A stretch of DNA of 8,141 nucleotides from an uncultured Opitutales bacterium (GTDB lineage: Bacteria > Verrucomicrobiota > Verrucomicrobiia > Opitutales > UBA2995). Positions within the stretch are counted from its first letter, which is position 1, and the number at the start of each line of letters is the position of its first letter. The stretch spans positions 1 through 8,141 of the forward strand of contig CALGUT010000116.1 in the NCBI GenBank assembly GCA_937920335.1, read 5' to 3'. A model generated the notes under the pieces. It did no database searches and was not told where the DNA came from. It saw only the letters and a program-made list of their open reading frames with translations. Position numbers and translations under genes: made by a program. This document shows positions 1-6,096 of this stretch, in pieces.

Positions 1-404
1 AGGTCCTCATAGGCAGTCTCGAAATCAGCCAGCTTCTCTTTGTGCAAGGAGACGAATGGTGAAAACGCATGCCCCCGCAGATGATTCACCCCCACCAAGG
101 GAATATCCAAAGCAAGAGCCAGGCTTCGCCCCAACGCCAAACCGAGTGCTAGGCAACTTGCCAAACCGGGCCCCGAAGTTACTGCGATTTGGGAAAGCCG
201 TTTAAAATTTACCTCGGACTGCAATTGCTCAAGAAGCGGCACAAACGCCTCCAAATGCTCCCGACTTGCCAAATCCGGGACGATACCACCGTATTTTTGG
301 TGCGTTTGAATCTGCGAATATACCAAGTCAGCAACCAATCCCACTTCGGGATCAAATACGGCTAAAGCAGATTCATCGCAGGAACTTTCTATCCCCAAAA
401 GCAT
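1..404 (-). CDS. tsaD: TsaD, tRNA N6-threonylcarbamoyladenosine transferase subunit (N-terminal part, cut by window edge)
   Basis: This protein transfers the threonylcarbamoyl group to A37 of ANN-decoding tRNAs, working with TsaB and TsaE in the cytoplasm. Reading the minus strand from the ATG at 404-402 gives 134 codons before the window edge. Visible family signatures are the N-terminal GIESSCDES (residues 4-12, ASKHA-type nucleotide-binding start), GGIVPDLASREH (39-50), TSGPGLASCL (76-85) and the metal-binding HxxxH pair in NHLRGH (H108 and H112). The start is fixed by an in-frame TGA 33 bases upstream with no other good start between, and by the match to the family N-terminus. No Shine-Dalgarno is seen. 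After GHAFSP (111-116) at least 18 residues pass without the usual VSGGH motif, so this copy has a small insertion there. It is divergent from ffh. The remaining roughly 200 residues lie outside the window. Confidence 0.93.
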   Translation of the reverse strand, partial: MLLGIESSCDESALAVFDPEVGLVADLVYSQIQTHQKYGGIVPDLASREHLEAFVPLLEQLQSEVNFKRLSQIAVTSGPGLASCLALGLALGRSLALALDIPLVGVNHLRGHAFSPFVSLHKEKLADFETAYED

Positions 405-528
405 TACCGAACCATTGCTCTGACCAACGCACGTTCAATGAAAATCGAAAACCAATTTCTTTTTCCCGAAATAATTTGTATCGCGCGACACGATTCACTT
501 AATTCGTTCCTTTTCCCGACCTGTTCCT
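405..528. promoter_or_regulatory. Divergent intergenic region between tsaD and ffh, presumed to carry both promoters
   Basis: The two genes are transcribed away from each other across 124 bp, so promoters for both must lie here or overlap the gene starts. That is inferred from the layout. I see no convincing pair of -35 and -10 boxes in either direction; AT-rich stretches such as 471-480 could serve as a -10 region. Two small structured elements are present: a near-palindrome at 478-491 and two copies of TTTTCCCGA exactly 50 bp apart (461-469 and 511-519). Neither gene has a purine-rich ribosome binding site. Confidence 0.45.
478..491. promoter_or_regulatory. 14-bp near-palindrome, possible operator
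   Basis: The sequence GTATCGCGCGACAC is self-complementary except for one mismatched pair, around the perfect core TCGCGCGA. It lies 37 bp upstream of the ffh start and 73 bp upstream of the tsaD start, a plausible place for a regulator of either gene. No known binding motif is recognised, and an 8-bp palindromic core can occur by chance, so this is only a candidate. Confidence 0.2.
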
Positions 529-1890
529 ATGTTTGATAACCTGACCGATAGAATTGGAAAAACAATACGCGACCTTCGCGGTGTTGGTAAACTTTCTGAA
601 GAAAATATGGCGGACGCCCTCAAAGAGGTCCGCACTGCCCTACTTTCAGCAGACGTCCACTTTAAAGTTGCGCGCCAATTTGTAGAACAAGTTAGAGAAG
701 CCTGCATTGGTCAGGATGTCCTAAGCTCCGTTACTCCGGGGCAACAGGTCGTAAAAATAATTAATGATGAGTTGACCAAACTCCTCGGAGACGGAACTGC
801 AGAGCTTTCTTCTAACCGGCCTCTGAAAATCATGATGATCGGTCTCCACGGTGCTGGTAAGACTACGACCACGGCAAAACTTGCGCGTCACCTCAAAAAA
901 GGAGGAGTCAATCCACTCGTAGTGGCTTGCGACGTCTACAGACCCGCCGCCATCGACCAGCTGGAAACATTAGCCAAGCAAGAAGACCTGTTGTTCTTTT
1001 CCGATCGCACGACCAAAGACGTTCCCTTCATTGGAAAACGAGCCCTTCGATTCGGACAGGACGAAAAGGCCAATGTCATGCTTTTTGACACAGCCGGCCG
1101 TCTTCAAATCGACAACGATCTAGTCGGCGAGCTCAAAAAACTGAGAGATATCATACAACCGGACGAAATTTTGTTAGTCGGCGACTCTGCTTTGGGTCAA
1201 GAAGCCGTCAATGTAGCCAGTCATTTCCACGATGAAGTGGGCCTTACTGGTATCATTCTTACGAAACTCGATGGTGACGCCCGAGGCGGTGCTGCTCTCT
1301 CGATGAAGTCTATCACCCAGGTCCCGATCAAATTCGCTGGTACCGGGGAGAAAATGGACGACTTCGAAGTCTTTCACCCGGATCGGATGGCCGGACGTAT
1401 TCTAGGCATGGGCGATGTCGTTACTTTGGTTGAACAAGCCCAAGAGAAGATCGACCAGGACGAAGCCGAGCGTATGGCGGAAAAGATGAAAAGCGCAGAT
1501 TTCGATCTGAACGACTTTCTTTCCCAAATTCGCCAAGTCAAAAAACTGGGACCGTTGGACAAAGTCATGGGCATGATGCCCGGGATGAGTGGCATGGAAG
1601 TTGGCGACAAGGAAACCAAGCAAATGGGCCAAACCGAAGCAATCATTCTATCGATGACGTTAGCCGAAAGAGGCCGCCCAGGGTTGATCAATGGTAGTCG
1701 TCGTGTCCGAATCGCCAACGGCTCTGGAACCCGCGTATCCGATGTCAACCAACTGCTCAAACAATTCAATCAGATGAAAAAGATGATGAAGATGATGCGC
1801 GGCGGAAAAATGAAGCGCATGCAAAAGATGATGGGCAAAAAAGGTGGCGGCATGGGAGGCTTTCCCGGCGGACTGCCCGGAGGTTTCTAG
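529..1890 (+). CDS. ffh: Signal recognition particle protein Ffh (SRP54 GTPase)
   Basis: Ffh binds 4.5S/SRP RNA and the signal sequences of nascent proteins, and delivers ribosomes to FtsY at the inner membrane. At 453 residues it has the normal length. The N domain starts MFDNLTDRIGKTIRDLRG. The G domain shows the P-loop GLHGAGKTT (105-113), DVYRPAAIDQL (135-145), DTAGRLQID (187-195), TKLDGDARGG (245-254) and GTGEKMDDFEVFHPDR (271-286). The M domain (about 325-453) has NDFLSQIRQVKKLGPL, the SRP-RNA-binding segment around 388-400 (NGSRRVRIANGSG), LLKQF (409-413), then a methionine- and lysine-rich tail ending in glycines. Oddities: the P-loop has His where most Ffh proteins have Gln (GLQGSGKT), and the usual DAMTGQ is DSALGQ (219-224). 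The start is fixed by an in-frame TAA at 472-474 with no ATG, GTG or TTG between. There is no Shine-Dalgarno. The gene that follows is not rpsP, the frequent neighbour elsewhere. Confidence 0.97.
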   Translation: MFDNLTDRIGKTIRDLRGVGKLSEENMADALKEVRTALLSADVHFKVARQFVEQVREACIGQDVLSSVTPGQQVVKIINDELTKLLGDGTAELSSNRPLKIMMIGLHGAGKTTTTAKLARHLKKGGVNPLVVACDVYRPAAIDQLETLAKQEDLLFFSDRTTKDVPFIGKRALRFGQDEKANVMLFDTAGRLQIDNDLVGELKKLRDIIQPDEILLVGDSALGQEAVNVASHFHDEVGLTGIILTKLDGDARGGAALSMKSITQVPIKFAGTGEKMDDFEVFHPDRMAGRILGMGDVVTLVEQAQEKIDQDEAERMAEKMKSADFDLNDFLSQIRQVKKLGPLDKVMGMMPGMSGMEVGDKETKQMGQTEAIILSMTLAERGRPGLINGSRRVRIANGSGTRVSDVNQLLKQFNQMKKMMKMMRGGKMKRMQKMMGKKGGGMGGFPGGLPGGF

Positions 1891-1916
1891 ACCAAGCGTA
1901 AATACACGGTTTTCTC

Positions 1917-2603
1917 ATGAACCTTATCCTTCTAGACATCGACGGCACCTTGGTCGACTCACTCCCGCTCGAAAATGTATTCTTTCCCCAGGCGATTTGC
2001 GAAGGGCTCAACCTTCCACGAATCAAAACTGATTGGGATTCGTTCGCCAATCCCACCGATAGCGGAATCATTCGCGAGGTAATGCGCGAAGAGCTGGGAA
2101 AACTCTGTCATCCCGACGATGTCGAACGATGCAAAGAACGATTTATTGAACTACTAAGCGGTCACTTGGACCAACAGCCAGCAGCCATCCCTCCTATAGC
2201 AGGAGCCCATAGATTCATCGAACACCTCGAGGACAGCGAAAACTACATGTTTGCTGTCGCAACTGCTGGCTGGCGTTTTACCAGTGAACTCAAGCTAACC
2301 GCCGCAGGTTTTGATTTCGATGAATGGATCCTGTATTCATGTTGTGAGTACGAATATAAAAAAGAGGCCATGAAGGCCGCATATCAGGACGCACGGCAAA
2401 AGCATGGCAAAGACTTTGACGCCATCGTCTACATTGGCGACTCCAGATCAGACATGCGATTCGCCAATGAGCTCGGCTACCAGTTCCTCGGTCGTGGCGA
2501 CGAATTTGTCGAGTCGAATATCTGGGGAGTCGAGGGCATCGCAGACTTTACTGACATTCGCTTGGTTGAAGGAAAAATCCGAAGAGCCATCAAATCTGCC
2601 TAG
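1917..2603 (+). CDS. HAD-superfamily hydrolase, probable phosphatase of unknown substrate
   Basis: This 228-residue protein has the haloacid dehalogenase phosphatase core. Motif I is DIDGTLVDS with nucleophile D7 and acid/base D9. Motif II is the threonine in AVATAGW (T116). A motif III lysine is likely at K148 or K149. Motif IV is GDSRSDM with D175 and D179, the Mg-binding acids. Residues about 15-90, between motifs I and II, are long enough for a helical C1-type cap, as in phosphoglycolate-phosphatase-like members. The family hydrolyses small phosphate esters in the cytoplasm. The sequence does not reveal the substrate. The start is fixed by an in-frame TAA at 1899-1901. It lies 26 bp after ffh on the same strand with no terminator between, so co-transcription with ffh is likely. 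No signal peptide or membrane segment is seen, and no Shine-Dalgarno. Confidence 0.88.
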   Translation: MNLILLDIDGTLVDSLPLENVFFPQAICEGLNLPRIKTDWDSFANPTDSGIIREVMREELGKLCHPDDVERCKERFIELLSGHLDQQPAAIPPIAGAHRFIEHLEDSENYMFAVATAGWRFTSELKLTAAGFDFDEWILYSCCEYEYKKEAMKAAYQDARQKHGKDFDAIVYIGDSRSDMRFANELGYQFLGRGDEFVESNIWGVEGIADFTDIRLVEGKIRRAIKSA

Positions 2604-2713
2604 GCAAACATTCACAAAACTGGAACATTGCTTAACAACAGCCTTGCACTGGTGAATCGTTTCTGGACTATACCTATTTTAACTCGTCCAACCCACTACA
2701 TCCGCCGTAATAA
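2604..2713 (+). promoter_or_regulatory. Intergenic region before purL, probable purine-operon promoter
   Basis: This 110-bp gap is the largest same-strand gap in the window and precedes a tight four-gene pur cluster, so the operon promoter is expected here (inference). The best weak match is TTGCAC (2644-2649) with TATACC (2669-2674), but the 19-bp spacer is long. TATTTT at 2675-2680 is an alternative -10. No purine riboswitch fold, T-rich terminator or AGGAGG-like site is seen. A short inverted pair, ATTCAC (2610-2615) and GTGAAT (2652-2657), is too far apart to count as a terminator. Confidence 0.35.
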
Positions 2714-5053
2714 ATGTCCCTAAAAGACGAGCACCTGGACTTCAATAGTAAGACTAACGACCAGATTCAGCAATTGCTGAAAGACTACAACCTGGCACTG
2801 ACACCGGAAGAAGCTCTGAAGATTCAGAACGAGATCCTGGAACGGCCCCCTACACTCGCGGAATGCGTGCTTTGGTCGATTCAGGGTTCTGAGCATTGCT
2901 CCTACAAAAGTAGCCGTGTTCACCTGGGTGCTTTCGTAACGGACGGACCCAATGTGATTCTTGGCCCCAAGGAAGATGCAGGCATCGTTGGAGTCGCCAC
3001 TGACAACGCCGGCAAGCGTTACGGAATAGCACTTTCACACGAGTCACACAACCACCCGAGCCAGATAGTACCCTACGAAGGAGCTGCGACCGGGGTTGGC
3101 GGAAACGTCCGCGATGTATGCTGTATGGGAGCAAAAGTCATTGCTATAGGTGATGGTCTAAGGTTTGGCGATATCAAGAACCCAAAGTCGAAGTGGATCC
3201 ACGAAGGCGTTGTAGCAGGAATTGCAGGCTACGGAAACCCTCTTGGAGTTCCCAATGTTTGTGGAGACCTTTATTACCACCCGGGTTACAATGATAATTG
3301 CCTGGTAACAGTCCTTACCCTCGGAGCTATTTGCGAAGATGATATCATCCATTCCTACGCCCCAAAGGATGCTGAAGGATATGATCTGATATTAATCGGA
3401 AAACCAACCGACAATAGTGGATTCGGAGGCGCTTCATTTGCATCCCTGGAATTGGAGGAAAACGAAAAAGAAAAGAACAAAGGTGCCGTTCAGGATCCGA
3501 ACGCATTTCTTGAAAGACACATCCTCAAGTCGACCTACGAACTCTGCAAGATCCTTAAGGAAAGGAACCTGATTAATAAAGTAGGCTTCAAAGACTTGGG
3601 AGCTGGCGGAATAGCATGTGCCAGTGTCGAAATCGCTGATGGTGCAGGCTACGGAGCTGATGTATTCCTCGACGATGTTCACCTGGGTATGGATAACTTG
3701 GCTCCCGCAGTCATGCTTTGCTCAGAAACGCAGGAGCGGTTCATGTGGGCTACACCGCCCGACGTGACCCAGCTTATTCTGGATCACTATAACAAGACAT
3801 TCGATTTCCCAAATATCTCGGAAAAAGCAGCCGCTTGCGTAGTGGGTAAGATCCGAGGCGATGGCCGTTACAAAGTGACTTATAAAGGCCAAACTCTCGT
3901 CGACGCGAATGCCAAAGATGTAACCGAAGGCTTAGTCTACGACCGGCCTTATACCCACACGAAAAACGAAGTTTCTGAGCCTGAGCTATCCGCACCAGAC
4001 GACCTTTCAAAAGTCCTTCTGGATTTACTGGCACACGAGAACATCGCCTCCCGAGCACCGGTCTTTGAAACGTACGACAAACAAGTGCAGGGAAATACCG
4101 TCATCGAATCTGGTAAAGCTGACGCGGGTGTCATTAGACCATTCCAAGGGGACGAGTATCCCGAAGAGATTCGCAACACAGGAATCGCTGTTACGATGGA
4201 CCAGAACCCAAGGTATGGATCTATCGATGCAAGACAGGGAGCCATCAATGCAGTTGTAGAAGCCTTTCGGAATATCGCAGCCGTCGGCGCATCTCCTCAG
4301 GCAGTCACGGATTGCCTTTGCTTCGGGAACCCCGAAAAGCAAAACCAAATGGGCATCTTTGTCGCGGGAATTCATGGCGTTGCCGACGCCTGTAAGGCTA
4401 TCCACTTGAAGGAACATCCAGGTCATCCCGTACCAATTGTCGCTGGCAACGTTTCTCTCTACAATGAGTCAAAAACGGGCAGTATACCACCCAGTCCGCT
4501 AATCGGGTGTGTTGGAAAACTACCGGATGTATCAAAAGCCGTTACTACGGCTTTCAAAAAGGAAGGCTCGAACCTCCTCATGATTGGGGCTCGCAAGAAC
4601 GAACTGGGAGGCTCCGTTTACTACGATTACCAAGGCGTTCTTGGGGCTAATATCCCCACCCCTGACCTTGAAGAAGTTCAGACGCAAATGCACACAGTAA
4701 TCGACTTGATCGACGCCGAATACGTCGAAGCGTCCCACGATATATCAGACGGAGGCTTAGCAGTTGCATTAGCCGAAATGAGCTTCGAGAATGAAATCGG
4801 TTGCGACATAACAGTTCGATCGGAACTCACAGATCTTCAAACACTTTTTTCTGAAACCGGTGGATTCATACTCGAAATCACCGCCTCTCATCTGGATGCA
4901 ACGACTGCACTCTTGACCGAAAGAAACCTCAATTTCCAAGTCATCGGAAAAACTACCTCTGACAAACGCCTTAAACTTCAAAACTCCATAGACCTGGATC
5001 TCGCGCAAGCAAAAGAGCGTTGGGAAAACGGGTTACGAGAAAAATTATTATGA
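2714..5053 (+). CDS. purL: Phosphoribosylformylglycinamidine synthase, synthetase subunit PurL
   Basis: PurL is the ATP-dependent synthetase subunit of FGAM synthase. It converts FGAR to FGAM using ammonia supplied by the PurQ glutaminase (de novo purine step 4). At 779 residues it is of the small-PurL type, somewhat longer than the usual 710-750, with no glutaminase domain. Motifs are SEHCSYKSSR (59-68, with the catalytic His61), the block SHESHNHPSQIVPYEGAAT (108-126), GGNVRDV (129-135), FKDLGAGGIACASVE (292-306), CLCFGNPEK (534-542), GNVSLYNE (578-585) and EASHDISDGGLAVALAE (672-688). These correspond to the two tandem AIRS-like halves. Position 58 is Gly where the common motif has Trp (WSEHC). 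Residues 1-45 precede the conserved core. The start is fixed because a TAA (2711-2713) lies in frame directly before the ATG. Its TGA overlaps the purM ATG. No Shine-Dalgarno. Confidence 0.96.
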   Translation: MSLKDEHLDFNSKTNDQIQQLLKDYNLALTPEEALKIQNEILERPPTLAECVLWSIQGSEHCSYKSSRVHLGAFVTDGPNVILGPKEDAGIVGVATDNAGKRYGIALSHESHNHPSQIVPYEGAATGVGGNVRDVCCMGAKVIAIGDGLRFGDIKNPKSKWIHEGVVAGIAGYGNPLGVPNVCGDLYYHPGYNDNCLVTVLTLGAICEDDIIHSYAPKDAEGYDLILIGKPTDNSGFGGASFASLELEENEKEKNKGAVQDPNAFLERHILKSTYELCKILKERNLINKVGFKDLGAGGIACASVEIADGAGYGADVFLDDVHLGMDNLAPAVMLCSETQERFMWATPPDVTQLILDHYNKTFDFPNISEKAAACVVGKIRGDGRYKVTYKGQTLVDANAKDVTEGLVYDRPYTHTKNEVSEPELSAPDDLSKVLLDLLAHENIASRAPVFETYDKQVQGNTVIESGKADAGVIRPFQGDEYPEEIRNTGIAVTMDQNPRYGSIDARQGAINAVVEAFRNIAAVGASPQAVTDCLCFGNPEKQNQMGIFVAGIHGVADACKAIHLKEHPGHPVPIVAGNVSLYNESKTGSIPPSPLIGCVGKLPDVSKAVTTAFKKEGSNLLMIGARKNELGGSVYYDYQGVLGANIPTPDLEEVQTQMHTVIDLIDAEYVEASHDISDGGLAVALAEMSFENEIGCDITVRSELTDLQTLFSETGGFILEITASHLDATTALLTERNLNFQVIGKTTSDKRLKLQNSIDLDLAQAKERWENGLREKLL
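5050..5053 (+). other. ATGA stop/start overlap, purL-purM
   Basis: The last two bases of the final purL codon and its TGA share bases with the purM ATG. With no Shine-Dalgarno for purM, translation most likely passes from purL by termination-reinitiation, keeping the two products near a fixed ratio. The overlap is seen directly; the mechanism is inferred. Confidence 0.85.
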
Positions 5054-6096
5054 GTAAAATCGACTACAAATCCGCTGGCGTGGACATCGACGCTGGAAAT
5101 GAAGCGGTCACACGCATCAAAGACCACGTCAAAAGTACATTTTCTCCCTACGTGTTAACGGGCTTGGGAAGCTTCGGTTCGATGTTCGACCTTACCGAGC
5201 TCATCAAGGGTTACAAAAACCCGGTACTCATCCAAAGCATCGACGGAGTCGGCACCAAAGTAACGGTGGGAAAAATGGCCGGGAAGTTTTATGGTTTGGG
5301 AATCGACGTCGTCAGCGCCACCAGCAATGACATCATCGTCCACGGAGCCACACCCCTTACATTTTTAGATTACGTCGCTAACCAAAAACTCGTCCCCGAG
5401 ATCGTTGAAGAAATTGTGAGAGGCATGACTGATACCTGTAAGGAAAACGGCATCTCACTCGTAGGCGGCGAAACGGCTGAAATGCCCGGAACTTATCAAC
5501 TTCACGAGCACGACATCGTCGGTTGCGTCACTGGCTTGGTTGAGAAGGACAAACTCATAAACGGATCCACCATTGAACCGGGTGACTGCATCATCGGTCT
5601 CGCTTCTTCGGGACTACAAACGAACGGCTATTCACTCGCCCGTAAAGTATTTTTCGATGTCGGTGGGTTTACTACCGAAAGCCGTATTCCAGAACTCGGA
5701 ACTTCAGTTGGAGATGCACTTCTCGCATCCCACGTGAACTACAAGCGTCCTGTATTCTCATTACTCGAGTCGAATGTCGTAGTTCACGGAATGGCTCACC
5801 TCACAGGTGGAGGGTTTATAGAGAATGTCCCGCGTGTGCTACCTAACAACTGCCGCGCTGAGATTAGCATCAGTTCATGGCCGAGCCTCCCCGTTTTTGA
5901 CGTCATCCAAAAAATCGGGAACGTGGATACCCACGAAATGTACCGCACCTTCAATATGGGTATCGGATACATCATTATTGTGCGACAGGATTCAAAGGAA
6001 GAAGCGCTGGAGATACTAAGCCAATATGAAAACATACCTGCTTACGAAATCGGAAAAATCATTGAAGGCCCTTGTGACGTACATCTTCACAAATGA
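5050..6096 (+). CDS. purM: Phosphoribosylformylglycinamidine cyclo-ligase (AIR synthetase) PurM
   Basis: PurM closes FGAM to AIR using ATP (de novo purine step 5), so it takes the product of the PurL/PurQ enzyme beside it. From the ATG at 5050 it is 348 residues, the normal family length. Motifs are YKSAGVDIDAGNEAV (6-20), DGVGTK (65-70), GIDVVSATSNDIIVHGA (84-100), GGETAEMPGTY (139-149), GLASSGLQTNGYSLAR (183-198) and HGMAHLTGGGFIENVPR (246-262). An in-frame ATG at 5020 would add ten residues inside purL. I prefer 5050 because it makes an ATGA overlap with the purL stop and because the conserved N-terminus starts just after it. The segment usually reading MCVNDL is ATSNDI, keeping the Asn-Asp pair. 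The stop overlaps the next gene by ATGA. Confidence 0.96.
   Translation: MSKIDYKSAGVDIDAGNEAVTRIKDHVKSTFSPYVLTGLGSFGSMFDLTELIKGYKNPVLIQSIDGVGTKVTVGKMAGKFYGLGIDVVSATSNDIIVHGATPLTFLDYVANQKLVPEIVEEIVRGMTDTCKENGISLVGGETAEMPGTYQLHEHDIVGCVTGLVEKDKLINGSTIEPGDCIIGLASSGLQTNGYSLARKVFFDVGGFTTESRIPELGTSVGDALLASHVNYKRPVFSLLESNVVVHGMAHLTGGGFIENVPRVLPNNCRAEISISSWPSLPVFDVIQKIGNVDTHEMYRTFNMGIGYIIIVRQDSKEEALEILSQYENIPAYEIGKIIEGPCDVHLHK
6093..6096 (+). other. ATGA stop/start overlap, purM-purQ
   Basis: This is a second 4-bp overlap of the same form. The purM TGA sits inside the purQ start, again without an upstream Shine-Dalgarno, which supports a coupled operon in the order purL-purM-purQ. Confidence 0.85.

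Noticed and set aside
266..502. Plus-strand open frame of 78 codons
   Set aside because: It is mostly antisense to the well-supported tsaD, has no recognisable motif, and runs into the promoter region of ffh. It is a shadow frame.
1374..1769. Minus-strand open frame of 131 codons within ffh
   Set aside because: It lies wholly antisense to conserved Ffh codons, and its composition follows the complement of ffh. No independent motif or start signal.
2602..2617. Partial match to the enteric PurR operator (AGGCAAAC half) upstream of purL
   Set aside because: The left half fits the GCAAAC pattern but the right half does not form the inverted partner. PurR of this type is known from gamma-proteobacteria, and the site touches the stop codon of the HAD gene. 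Chance is the simpler explanation.
2610..2657. Inverted pair ATTCAC/GTGAAT as a terminator after the HAD gene
   Set aside because: Only six pairs separated by 36 bases, with no GC-rich stem and no T tract at the end.
2604..2713. Purine riboswitch or other leader RNA before purL
   Set aside because: The gap is 110 bp and I see neither the conserved junction sequences of a purine aptamer nor a hairpin followed by a T run.
4025..4426. Minus-strand open frame of 133 codons within purL
   Set aside because: It is antisense to conserved PurL sequence with no recognisable domain, so it is explained as a shadow of the real gene.
5020..5049. Upstream in-frame ATG for purM at 5020, giving a 358-residue protein
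   Set aside because: It lies inside the purL C-terminal coding region, and the extra ten residues do not resemble a PurM N-terminus. The ATG at 5050 forms an ATGA overlap and begins just before the conserved YKSAGVDIDAGN block.
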